Positions 26,516-34,235 of a DNA stretch of 64,000 nucleotides are shown in pieces. The stretch is taken from NCBI RefSeq assembly GCF_003576525.1, contig NZ_QWUA01000006.1, forward strand, positions 1 through 64,000, given 5' to 3'. How positions within the stretch are numbered: position 1 is the first letter of the stretch; each line of letters opens with the position of its first letter. The position numbers were made by a program, and so were the translations under genes. The DNA comes from Rummeliibacillus sp. POC4. GTDB taxonomy: Bacteria; Bacillota; Bacilli; Bacillales_A; Planococcaceae. Under the pieces are notes generated by a model. The model made no database searches, was not told where the DNA came from, and saw nothing but the letters and a program-made list of their open reading frames with translations.

Positions 26516-26989
26516 GTGTCTTTACACATCGTATTATATCAACCAGAAATCCCTGCAAATACAGGTAATATTGCCAGAACTTGCGCAGGAACAAATACAC
26601 ATTTACATCTAATTCGTCCATTAGGATTTTCAACAGACGATAAAATGTTAAAAAGAGCAGGCTTAGATTATTGGCCAAAAGTTAATATTACTTATTACGA
26701 TTCTATAGAAGAATTTTACGAAAAAAATGCAGAAGGTACTATCTACTATATTGAAACATTTGGAACAAAAGCATATTCAGATTTCGACTATAGTAACACA
26801 GAAGAAGAAATATATTTCATGTTTGGAAAAGAAACGACAGGCATTCCAAAAGAGATCATTCAAGAGCATCAAGAACAATGCTTACGAATTCCACAAAGTG
26901 ATAATGTTCGTTCTTTGAATCTATCTAATACTGCAGCTATTGTAATTTTTGAAGCCTTACGTCAACAAGGGTTTAGAGGCATGCACTAA
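26516..26989 (+). CDS. trmL: tRNA (cytidine/uridine-34-2'-O)-methyltransferase TrmL
   Basis: A 157-aa SPOUT-class enzyme that 2'-O-methylates the wobble base of tRNA-Leu isoacceptors (CspR in B. subtilis). The knot residues are seen in YQPEIPANTGNIARTCAGT at the N-terminus, FGKETTGIP near residue 103, and IPQSDNVRSLNLSNTAAIVIFEALRQ at the C-terminus. It starts at GTG 26516 with AAAGGAAG upstream. One substrate, tRNA-Leu(CAA), is encoded at 1662-1742. Confidence 0.94.
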   Translation: MSLHIVLYQPEIPANTGNIARTCAGTNTHLHLIRPLGFSTDDKMLKRAGLDYWPKVNITYYDSIEEFYEKNAEGTIYYIETFGTKAYSDFDYSNTEEEIYFMFGKETTGIPKEIIQEHQEQCLRIPQSDNVRSLNLSNTAAIVIFEALRQQGFRGMH

Positions 26990-26995
26990 CAAATA

Positions 26996-27037
26996 TATAA
27001 AAAGAGGGCAACCATAAAAGGCTGTCCTCTTTTTATA
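26996..27037 (+). terminator. Terminator after trmL
   Basis: TATAAAAAGAGG pairs with CCTCTTTTTATA, with an inner GGCA/TGTC extension. It has a T-rich right arm and an A-rich left arm, so it may be bidirectional. Confidence 0.8.
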
Positions 27038-27044
27038 TAAATGA

Positions 27045-27137
27045 TTATTTTTCAGAATACGGTTTGTCTTCATAACCAGCAGTGAAGATTGCAGTTAAGA
27101 AAGATAGAATAACTCCAAGTATTAATAATAATTTCAT
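27045..27137 (-). CDS. 30-aa small membrane/secreted peptide
   Basis: The minus strand encodes a 30-aa peptide beginning MKLLLILGVILSFLTAIFTA and ending GYEDKPYSEK: a single N-terminal hydrophobic helix and a polar, acidic tail. GAGGAGGG lies 8 bp before the ATG. The stop is immediately before the shared terminator region. The AIFTAGYEDKP ending looks like a conserved tiny-protein type, but I cannot name it. Convergent with trmL. Confidence 0.65.
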   Translation of the reverse strand: MKLLLILGVILSFLTAIFTAGYEDKPYSEK

Positions 27138-27331
27138 GGAAGTACCCTCCTCATAATAAATGAAAAAGTAAAAGTTCTCTTACAAGTATAGCCCAATTTC
27201 ACCAAAAATGAAATGTAATTTCCAAACTAAAATATGGCGGAAATTGGTCATTATCTAATCATGATTTTTCAATTCATAACATCTGTATTACTGTACAGAA
27301 TAAGAATAACCTATTAAAAGGAGTGTTAATC

Positions 27332-27493
27332 ATGTCAAGAGATAAAAAAGCAAAAGAAAATGGATCAATGGCCATTTCATTTGACGATGTTGAAAATCTT
27401 GGATGGCAAATGGAAAAACGCAGAAGTGAAACGGAACTAGAAGAAGTAGGTAGAGAGCAAGACCCTGAACAATTTGATGATAATAATAAATAA
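27332..27493 (+). CDS. 53-aa small acidic protein
   Basis: A 53-aa soluble peptide rich in charged residues (MSRDKKAKENGSMAISFDDV..., C-terminal EEVGREQDPEQFDDNNK) with an AAAAGGAGTG ribosome site 8 bp upstream. No Cys, no membrane segment. The basic start and acidic end recall the many short sporulation-type proteins of Bacillales, but I cannot assign a family. A bidirectional terminator follows. Confidence 0.65.
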   Translation: MSRDKKAKENGSMAISFDDVENLGWQMEKRRSETELEEVGREQDPEQFDDNNK

Positions 27494-27518
27494 AAAATAA
27501 TATTAGTGGAAAAAGTTA

Positions 27519-27562
27519 AAAAAGCAATTGGAGGAGAAAAATCTCTGTTCCAATTGCTTTTT
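27519..27562. terminator. Bidirectional terminator
   Basis: AAAAAGCAATTGGA pairs with TCCAATTGCTTTTT over 14 bp with a 16-nt loop. The T tracts on both strands serve the 53-aa gene and the converging NCS2 permease. Confidence 0.85.
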
Positions 27563-27587
27563 AAATATAAAGAATAAGGTATTTTAA

Positions 27588-28892
27588 TTATCTTAAGAAA
27601 ATAAGCTGAATAGCAAATAAAATAGCAAAGAAATATAACAATGGGTGAACCTTTTTTGCATCACCTTTGACTATTTTTAAAATAGGATAAGCGATAAAAC
27701 CAAAGGCTATACCTGTTGAAATACTTGATGTCAAAGGCATGATTAAAATGATTAAGAATGCAGGGAATGCTTCATCAAATTTACTCCAATCGATATCTTT
27801 GACAGATGCAATCATCAATGTACCTACAATAACTAATGTTGGTGAAGTAATAGCAGCAACGCCAGAAACAGCACCAACTAAAGGACCAAAGAATGAAGAA
27901 ACGATAAAAAGAATAGCAACTGTTAGAGTAGTTAAACCAGTTCGACCACCAGCAGCAACGCCAGAAGATGATTCAACAAATGCTGAGTTTGGGCTTGTAC
28001 CAAACATAGCCCCAATTGTAGTACCAAGTGAATCTGCTAAAAGAGCTTTACGAGCGCGTGGTAACTCATTTCCTTTCATCAAACCAGCTTGCTTCATAAT
28101 ACCAACGAGTGTCCCAGTTGTATCGAACAAAGTGACTAAGATGAAGGAGAATACTACACCATATAAACCATAATGGATGACATCTCCAAATGCATCTACT
28201 GGGTTCCAGATTAAAATGCCTTTAGGTAAATGTGGAATTGCTAATACCTTTTCAATTTTCAATTGTCCTGTAAATGCAGCGATAATACCGGTTGTAATCA
28301 TCCCGATAAACAAGGCACCTCTTACATTTCTCACCATTAACACAACTGTAATGATCAATCCAAACAAAGTTAACATAACCCCAGGAGAAGATAAATCACC
28401 AAGTTTAACAAGATTACTACTTTCGTCTGCAACAATTACATTACTCATACGCAAACCAAGAAAAGCGATAAATAAACCAATACCTGCAGTAATTGCACGT
28501 TTTAAATTTTCAGGAATTGCTGTAATTAGTTTCGCACGAAGAGGAGTTAAAGATAGGATAATAAATATAATACCTGCTACAAAAACTGATGCAAAGGCAG
28601 TCATATAATCTATTTTTCCATTTGAAGCTAACACAACTGAATAAGTAAAATATGCATTTAAGCCCATACCAGGTGCAATTGCTATTGGATAATTAGCACA
28701 AAGTGCCATCCATAAAGTTCCTACAACTGCTGAAATAATAGTAGCCATAAATACTTGGTCAACAGGCACTCCAGCTTCAGATAAAATTACTGGATTGACG
28801 ACAATAATATAGACCATTGTAAGGAATGTTGTGATCCCAGCAATTATTTCTGTTTTTATATCAGTATTATTTTCTTTTAAATGAAACAACAA
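27588..28892 (-). CDS. NCS2-family hypoxanthine/guanine permease
   Basis: A 434-aa purine permease of the AzgA-like branch (B. subtilis PbuG/PbuO group), with about 12-14 membrane segments. Typical stretches are AGITTFLTMVYIIVVNP, the substrate-site APGMGLNAYFTYS near residue 75, and GTSPNSAFVESSSGVAAGGRTG near 305. It starts at TTG 28892 behind AAGAAGGTA. Import of guanine or hypoxanthine is the best guess; PbuG and PbuO cannot be told apart by eye. Upstream are PurR-like half-boxes, not a guanine riboswitch. Confidence 0.9.
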   Translation of the reverse strand: MLFHLKENNTDIKTEIIAGITTFLTMVYIIVVNPVILSEAGVPVDQVFMATIISAVVGTLWMALCANYPIAIAPGMGLNAYFTYSVVLASNGKIDYMTAFASVFVAGIIFIILSLTPLRAKLITAIPENLKRAITAGIGLFIAFLGLRMSNVIVADESSNLVKLGDLSSPGVMLTLFGLIITVVLMVRNVRGALFIGMITTGIIAAFTGQLKIEKVLAIPHLPKGILIWNPVDAFGDVIHYGLYGVVFSFILVTLFDTTGTLVGIMKQAGLMKGNELPRARKALLADSLGTTIGAMFGTSPNSAFVESSSGVAAGGRTGLTTLTVAILFIVSSFFGPLVGAVSGVAAITSPTLVIVGTLMIASVKDIDWSKFDEAFPAFLIILIMPLTSSISTGIAFGFIAYPILKIVKGDAKKVHPLLYFFAILFAIQLIFLR

Positions 28893-28907
28893 AATACCTT
28901 CTTTCTA

Positions 28908-28964
28908 AACACGAACGTTTTTAACAACATTTAATATAATATTCGTTTATGAAATAAATTGCAA
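28908..28964 (-). promoter_or_regulatory. NCS2 permease promoter with PurR-like boxes
   Basis: On the minus strand TTGCAA (28964-28959) and TATTAT (28941-28936) are 17 bp apart. Two inverted sequences resemble the PurR box AWWWCGAACWWT: AACACGAACGTT (28908-28919) and, on the other strand, one centred on TTCG at 28942-28945. Each has two mismatches, and 18 bp separate them, close to the 16-17 bp usual in B. subtilis. The regulatory reading is tentative. Confidence 0.4.
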
Positions 28965-29042
28965 CCGTTCAGAAAAATTCATTATTCTCGAAATACTTTG
29001 ATAATATTTGTATAATAAGAATACCCAAAAGGAGGAAATAAC

Positions 29043-29870
29043 ATGTATTCAATAACTTCAACAAAAAAATTACATAACGGTATAGAAATTCCACGTTTTG
29101 GATTAGGTGTTTATAAGATGGATCAACCAGAAGAAGCGTTCAATTCGATTAGAAAGGCGTTGGACACTGGTTATATTGCAATTGATACAGCAGCATTTTA
29201 TAAAAATGAACAACAAGTTGGAGAAGCGCTTCGTGCATCTGGAAAACGTAGAGAAGAAATTTTTATCACTTCAAAAGTTTGGAATACCGATCAAGGTTAT
29301 GACGAAACTTTAAGAGCGTTTGAAAAAACATTAACGGCTCTTAATACCGACTATTTAGATTTATATTTAACACATTGGGCAGTTCCTGATAAATTTACAG
29401 AAACGTATCGTGCAATTGAAAGATTATATGATGAGAAGTTACTTCAAGCAACAGGTGTATCAAATCACCAAATCCATCATCTTGAAAAGCTCTTTGCAAC
29501 GGCAAATGTAAAACCAATGGTAAACCAAGTCGAATTACATCCTTACCTTTCTCAAGTCGAATTACGCGAGTTCTGTCAAAAAAATGATATTGTCATTACT
29601 GCTTGGTCTCCTCTAGGTAGAGGTCGTGTTTTACAAGATGAAACTATTGCTGCAATTGGTCAAAAATATGGTAAATCAGTTGCTCAAACCATCATTCGAT
29701 GGCATTTACAAAGTGACCATATAGTCATACCAAAATCAGTAACTCCAAGTCGTATCGAAGAAAACGCAAATGTATTTGATTTTGAACTTACTGCAGAAGA
29801 TATGGCGGCAATCGATGCACTAAATCGTAACGAACGTTTCGGTTCACATCCAGATCATTTTTCTTTTTAG
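29043..29870 (+). CDS. Aldo/keto reductase
   Basis: A 275-aa NADPH-dependent reductase of the AKR5/YvgN-YtbE group acting on aldehydes such as methylglyoxal. The tetrad is in place: Asp and Tyr in AIDTAAFYKNEQQVG (about Asp48, Tyr53), Lys in TSKVWN (about 78), His in YLTHW (about 111). The cofactor part is seen in IPKSVTPSRIEENANVFDF. GGAGGAAATAAC lies before the ATG. Monocistronic, followed by a strong terminator. Confidence 0.92.
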   Translation: MYSITSTKKLHNGIEIPRFGLGVYKMDQPEEAFNSIRKALDTGYIAIDTAAFYKNEQQVGEALRASGKRREEIFITSKVWNTDQGYDETLRAFEKTLTALNTDYLDLYLTHWAVPDKFTETYRAIERLYDEKLLQATGVSNHQIHHLEKLFATANVKPMVNQVELHPYLSQVELREFCQKNDIVITAWSPLGRGRVLQDETIAAIGQKYGKSVAQTIIRWHLQSDHIVIPKSVTPSRIEENANVFDFELTAEDMAAIDALNRNERFGSHPDHFSF

Positions 29871-29876
29871 TACACA

Positions 29877-29916
29877 AAAAAACAACGCCTCATGAGAAAT
29901 CTGAGGCGTTGTTTTT
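29877..29916. terminator. Terminator between the aldo/keto reductase and the thioredoxin-like gene
   Basis: AAAAACAACGCCTCA pairs with TGAGGCGTTGTTTTT around a loop of about 9 nt. T tracts on both strands suit the two converging genes. Confidence 0.9.
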
Positions 29917-29942
29917 CATTTGTTCTAGAGTTTTTAATAGGA

Positions 29943-30470
29943 TTATCTATCCTTCAAAATCGTTGCTTCAAAGAATTGTTTAAAAATGTCCTCTTTTTGT
30001 TCTCCAACAACACGTGCTTGTTCTTTACCATCTTTATAGTAAACAAGCGTTGGTGTTCCTTTAATATTATATTGATCCCAACCTTGTTCAAATTCAAGTA
30101 GATTATATTGGTCGATATGAACACCCATATCTTTTGCTAGAGGCATTAAGATTGGAGTGATTCTCTTACAATGTGGACAGTCGGATTTGAAGAAATAGAC
30201 CATTTCTTCGTCGCCACTAGAGATTTTCTTTTCTAAGTCTTCAGGTAAAATAATATTTTGATAGTTTTTATCATCTAAAATATCAATCGTAGACTGTGCT
30301 AAATCTGTTTTACCGTAAAGGTTACTAGAACCGGAAGTCTTCTCTTTGTTGGAACTATTATTTAAGAAATAAAGTGTAGCAAATGCGGCTATCACGATGA
30401 AACCAATGATTAAAATAACCGTTAACTTATTGTCGTTCTTCTGGGCATTATTTTTTTTAGAATTTGCCAT
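29943..30470 (-). CDS. Membrane-anchored thioredoxin-like protein
   Basis: A 175-aa protein with a basic N-terminus, one membrane anchor (LTVILIIGFIVIAAFATLYFL, about residues 16-36) and an extracellular thioredoxin fold. The active site is CPHC (about residues 98-101, FFKSDCPHCKRI), and the cis-Pro lies in IKGTPTLVYY. It is co-transcribed with the BdbC-like gene (TAATG overlap), so it is the likely thiol oxidase partner reoxidised by BdbC. It is shorter than BdbD and may replace it. Confidence 0.88.
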   Translation of the reverse strand: MANSKKNNAQKNDNKLTVILIIGFIVIAAFATLYFLNNSSNKEKTSGSSNLYGKTDLAQSTIDILDDKNYQNIILPEDLEKKISSGDEEMVYFFKSDCPHCKRITPILMPLAKDMGVHIDQYNLLEFEQGWDQYNIKGTPTLVYYKDGKEQARVVGEQKEDIFKQFFEATILKDR

Positions 30471-30895
30471 TAATGTTCCTCCTTAAGTGCTTTTAACATA
30501 TAGAAGCTTGTACCAGCTATCAAGATAAAGGCTATAAGTGAAAGGAATGGAATAGTGATAAATCCAAACCAGTTAATATAATCTGATGTACAAGGTACTC
30601 GTCCACATGAAACAGCTGATTCTTGTAGTGCAGGTAATTTTTGAATACCATAATGATACAATGCAATACATACACCTAAACAAGAGAAAATAGCACTTGT
30701 AACTGCAATCCGGGCGTTTTTCTGAACATATGCCACAGCTAGTACAATGACAAGTGGGTACATTAGAATGCGTTGAAACCAACATAATTTACAAGGTTCA
30801 AAATTTTGGACTTCTGAGAAAAAAAGAGAGCCCATTGTTGCGATTAGTGATACAACCCACATAAAAAGTAAGCTATACTCCAACTTTTTTGACAT
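30470..30895 (-). CDS. bdbC: Disulfide bond formation protein BdbC (DsbB family)
   Basis: A 141-aa four-helix membrane quinone reductase that reoxidises an extracytoplasmic thiol oxidase. Both redox pairs are visible: CKLCW (Cys35/Cys38) between TM1 and TM2, and the Cys pair in SCGRVPC between TM3 and TM4, followed by WFGFITIPFLSL. Size matches B. subtilis BdbC (138 aa). Upstream gene of a two-gene operon with the thioredoxin-like protein. Confidence 0.92.
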   Translation of the reverse strand: MSKKLEYSLLFMWVVSLIATMGSLFFSEVQNFEPCKLCWFQRILMYPLVIVLAVAYVQKNARIAVTSAIFSCLGVCIALYHYGIQKLPALQESAVSCGRVPCTSDYINWFGFITIPFLSLIAFILIAGTSFYMLKALKEEH

Positions 30896-31015
30896 ATGAA
30901 ATCTCCTAATCTTAGTATATTCTTTTCCGATTATAATAATAATAATAGTAGATGTAAAACATTAGTACTCGAATGAGGATTTATTTTCCACTAATATTAT
31001 TTCATAAAAAAGTTC

Positions 31016-31398
31016 TTAATCACTACAGTGTAAAGCTTCACTCGATAAAGTATCCAATAATATACTATCTTCACTAATGTTAAATCCTTCTATTATAAGC
31101 GCAACCAATCCTTGATTAGACTTAGTTTCATGCCATTCTCCATGATCCCAGAATACGGCTATACCTTTTTGGACGGAATAATATTTTTTATCTTCATTGC
31201 AAACGACGCCTTCGCCTTCAAGTAAATAGAGTAATTGAGGTGTTGTTGTTTGATGAAACCCAATTTTACCATTTCCTTTAAAGTCATAACTGAAATTCTT
31301 AGCTCACAATTTAAATGCATAAAAGAGTTCATAAGAAAATTAGAATTATATTGTGTCACTCGCTTTGCGTTCTCTGCGTTCATCTTATAAAACTTCAT
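31016..31398 (-). pseudogene. Cupin-domain protein with a -1 frame change
   Basis: A strong ribosome site (AGGAGGAG) precedes ATG 31398. The first frame gives MKFYKMNAENAKRVTQYNSN...ISVMTLK and then turns to nonsense. Shifting to the -1 frame at 31282-31276 restores a cupin barrel: GNGKIGFHQTTTP, LLYLLEGEGVV, GIAVFWDHGEWHETKSN, ending ALHCSD at the stop 31018-31016 (about 127 aa in total). The switch falls on T TTA AAG, a canonical -1 slippery heptamer. Either one A was lost from an AAAA run (pseudogene or sequencing error) or the ribosome shifts here; both give the same protein. Confidence 0.8.
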
Positions 31399-31658
31399 AT
31401 ATTACTCCTCCTTTTATCTGTATATCTCACTTTGAACAGGTTTGGTAACACTATAGCTATGTGATCTATCTTATTTCTTATATTAAAGAAGATATTAGAC
31501 AAATCCTCTTTTAAATTTCAATTTGACATATTAAAGGCTTATTTTTCCGTAAACAAATATCAGTCTAATTACCGAGAGGCTAATCATGCCAAGAAAGATA
31601 GGTCAGTGGTATGATTAAGTAAAGAAGAGAATTGGGCATCCAAGATTGGAGGCAATTG

Positions 31659-32774
31659 ATGAATTCTACAGATCATTCAAATATTAGTTTATTAAAAGAA
31701 ATTGCAGAAATGTTAAATGAAGGAACAGAAATGCAACCGATGCTACAAGGTGCACTACGAAAGTTTTTGAAGGGTACTAATTTTGAAACAGGTTGGATTT
31801 TCTTTGTCAATAAACGAGGTAGACACGAGCTAATTGCACATGAGAATTTACCACTTGCATTGGAGGATCGAAACTGCCATTTCCTCGCAAAAGGCGGTTG
31901 TTGGTGCATATCAAAATATCGCAATCAAGAATTGATGAAAGCTTCTAATATTATTGAGTGCCAACGTATTGAGAATGCTACTACTGCTTGTGTTGGTGAT
32001 TGTGCAGGTATTACTCATCATGCGACGGTACCTTTACAATCTGGACAAGAACGATTTGGATTACTAAATGTAGCTTCACCGAATACAGTACGTTTTACTG
32101 ACGATGAATTAGCCTTGCTTGAATCGGTCGCTTTCCAAATGGGTTCTGCAATCAAGAGGATACTTCTAACAAAACAAGAGCAAGAAATGGCACTTGTACA
32201 GGAACGTAACCGACTTGCGAGAGATTTACATGATTCGGTCAATCAATTACTCTTCTCTGTCACGTTAACTTCACGAGCAGGTATTGAAATGGCAGAGAAA
32301 ACAGAGACAAAAGAAACTTTTAAAGAAATTCAAAATTTAACACAAGAGGCACTTACAGAGATGCGTGCTTTAATCTGGCAACTTCGTCCAAAAGGTTTAG
32401 AAAGTGGTTTAATCGAAGCGATAAAAGGATACGCCGAAATGCTCGGTTTACAGCTGAAAGTAAAAGTATCTGGCGTACTCCAACTACCTTCTCGTATTGA
32501 AGAGACACTTTTCAGACTAACGCAGGAAGCGCTTAACAATGTAAGAAAACATGCAGGTGTTAAAGAAGCACAAATTTTCATCACGATTACACAAACAGAT
32601 GTATTACTTGTTATAAAAGATGAAGGTAGAGGATTCCAAGTTGACTCACTCGTCCAACTACCTTCAATCGGGTTACAAAGTATGCGTGACCGCACAAAAG
32701 CTTTAGGTGGCTCGGTTGATTGGGTAAGTAATTTGGGCAAAGGAACAGAAATCTTAATCCGTTTACCTTATTAA
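31659..32774 (+). CDS. yhcY: GAF-domain sensor histidine kinase (YhcY type)
   Basis: A 371-aa NarL-class sensor kinase without membrane segments: an N-terminal GAF domain (about 10-165) rich in Cys (GGCWC, TACVGDCAG), the HisKA_3 dimerisation box NRLARDLHDSVNQLLFS with phospho-His near residue 192, and an HATPase domain (EALNNVRKHA, DEGRGF, GLQSMRDRTKALGG). ATG 31659 has GGAGG 6 bp upstream. The Cys-rich GAF could bind metal, an Fe-S centre or a redox signal, but this is inference. Operonic with the response regulator 12 bp downstream. Confidence 0.9.
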   Translation: MNSTDHSNISLLKEIAEMLNEGTEMQPMLQGALRKFLKGTNFETGWIFFVNKRGRHELIAHENLPLALEDRNCHFLAKGGCWCISKYRNQELMKASNIIECQRIENATTACVGDCAGITHHATVPLQSGQERFGLLNVASPNTVRFTDDELALLESVAFQMGSAIKRILLTKQEQEMALVQERNRLARDLHDSVNQLLFSVTLTSRAGIEMAEKTETKETFKEIQNLTQEALTEMRALIWQLRPKGLESGLIEAIKGYAEMLGLQLKVKVSGVLQLPSRIEETLFRLTQEALNNVRKHAGVKEAQIFITITQTDVLLVIKDEGRGFQVDSLVQLPSIGLQSMRDRTKALGGSVDWVSNLGKGTEILIRLPY

Positions 32775-32786
32775 AGGGGGATAAGT

Positions 32787-33440
32787 ATGATTAACGTTTT
32801 AATAGCTGATGATCACCATGTGGTAAGAAGGGGATTGTTGTTCTTCCTTAAAACTCAAAAAGATATCGAAGTAGTAGGAGAAGCTTGTAATGGCAAAGAG
32901 GCAGTCGAACTAACTAAAGAGCTACATCCTGATATTGTATTAATGGACTTAGTCATGCCTGAAATGGATGGTATTCAAGCAACAAAACGCATTAAAGCAA
33001 AATATCCAGAAATACAAATTTTGATGTTAACAAGTTTTTCTGATCGTGACCATGTTGTACCTGCAATTGAAGCAGGAGCAGCAGGTTATCAATTAAAGGA
33101 TATCGAACCTGATGAGCTTGTTTTAGCAATTCGCCGAATTATGGCTGGAGAAAATATTATGCATCCACAAGCAACAACACAACTTATACGAAATCGTGAG
33201 ATAATGGAAGATCTTCCACATGTCAAACATCCACTAACAAAAAGAGAACAGGATGTACTAGCAGAATTGACAAAAGGAAAAAGTAACAAAGAAATTGCGG
33301 CATCACTTTTTGTTACTGAAAAAACAGTGAAAACACATATTTCGAATATCTTCGCTAAGTTAGAAGTACAAGATCGAACACAGGCTGCACTCTATGCTGT
33401 CAAACATGGTTTAACAGAAGGCAGTGGAGAAGATTATTAA
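32787..33440 (+). CDS. yhcZ: NarL-family response regulator (YhcZ type)
   Basis: A 217-aa two-component regulator. Receiver domain: acidic Asp8/Asp9, phospho-acceptor Asp54 (VLMDLVMPEMDG), Thr/Ser near 81 and Lys104. The C-terminal LuxR-type HTH (LTKREQDVLAELTKGKSNKEIAASLFVTEKTVKTHISNI, about 150-190) binds DNA. Partner of the kinase immediately upstream; the pair matches B. subtilis YhcYZ in domain layout. Targets unknown. Confidence 0.93.
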   Translation: MINVLIADDHHVVRRGLLFFLKTQKDIEVVGEACNGKEAVELTKELHPDIVLMDLVMPEMDGIQATKRIKAKYPEIQILMLTSFSDRDHVVPAIEAGAAGYQLKDIEPDELVLAIRRIMAGENIMHPQATTQLIRNREIMEDLPHVKHPLTKREQDVLAELTKGKSNKEIAASLFVTEKTVKTHISNIFAKLEVQDRTQAALYAVKHGLTEGSGEDY

Positions 33441-33521
33441 GATAATTACGCTGTTAGGTCGCATGTAGAAAAAATATTATGCGGGGGCTCTACGTTGTTA
33501 TTTGATCAGATATTCTTAATA

Positions 33522-33561
33522 TAAAAAATCGCCATCTCTTAGTGTAGAGAGGCGATTTTTT
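33522..33561 (+). terminator. Terminator after yhcYZ
   Basis: AAAAAATCGCC-AT-CTCT and AGAG-A-GGCGATTTTTT form the stem around a loop of about 6 nt, with a T-rich tail. Confidence 0.88.
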
Positions 33562-33737
33562 ATTTTATTTATATAAATGAGTAAAATTCAATATTCAATC
33601 TCTCTATAGACAATATCCACTTTTATATGGTATTATATAAAATCCGTAAAGGTGTATAATATTTAAATATATCATAAATATTATAATTTGTCAAGTTTAA
33701 TTCGTTTAAAATATTAAAAAAATTGAAGGTGACTCGA

Positions 33738-34235
33738 TTGGATTTTAATATCATGAATATTCATTCATCCTTAATTCAAAAACAGGCAGTGCAAGAAATT
33801 TTTCAATGTAATGATTTTACTACTAAATATGGTCTTAGTTTAACGGAACAACAAGCAATGGAATTAGTTAAAACAAGAAATCAAGTATTAAGTTCAAATG
33901 GTCGAGTTGAATTTAGTGGAGGAATTATTCATAAAATCATTCAGGAATTTTGTGACTCTCCTTATATTACAAAAGACAATTACGTCTCTACAATCCAAGA
34001 ACTCATTGAAATCTTTTACTATTACAAAAATGAAATGGAAGATTTAGTGAGCGATGATGATTTAATCTATTTCATGGGAAATGCCTTTAATCAAAAATGT
34101 CAAGGGTCTCTAGAGTTACTTTCTGGTAGAGAACTAGATAAAATAGCTACGAATCTTAGGTATGGAAAAAATCCATTAGATGATGAAGAAGCTGATTGCG
34201 AGAATGAGGATGATGATAATTATGAGGAGTATTGA
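33738..34235 (+). CDS. DUF6323 family protein
   Basis: A 165-aa soluble acidic protein that I match from memory to DUF6323: LSLTEQQAMELVKTRNQVL, GRVEFSGGIIHKIIQEFCDSPY, LIEIFYYYKNE, and GSLELLSGRELDKIATNLRYG are family-like. It ends in a strongly acidic tail (DDEEADCENEDDDNYEEY). TTG 33738 is chosen because GAAGGTGA (33725-33732) is then 5 bp upstream. It overlaps the next gene by 14 nt and forms a two-gene unit with it. Function unknown. Confidence 0.72.
   Translation: MDFNIMNIHSSLIQKQAVQEIFQCNDFTTKYGLSLTEQQAMELVKTRNQVLSSNGRVEFSGGIIHKIIQEFCDSPYITKDNYVSTIQELIEIFYYYKNEMEDLVSDDDLIYFMGNAFNQKCQGSLELLSGRELDKIATNLRYGKNPLDDEEADCENEDDDNYEEY

Noticed and set aside
28893-29040. Purine (guanine) riboswitch upstream of the NCS2 permease
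   Set aside because: None of the conserved junction or loop sequences are present and the leader is too short.
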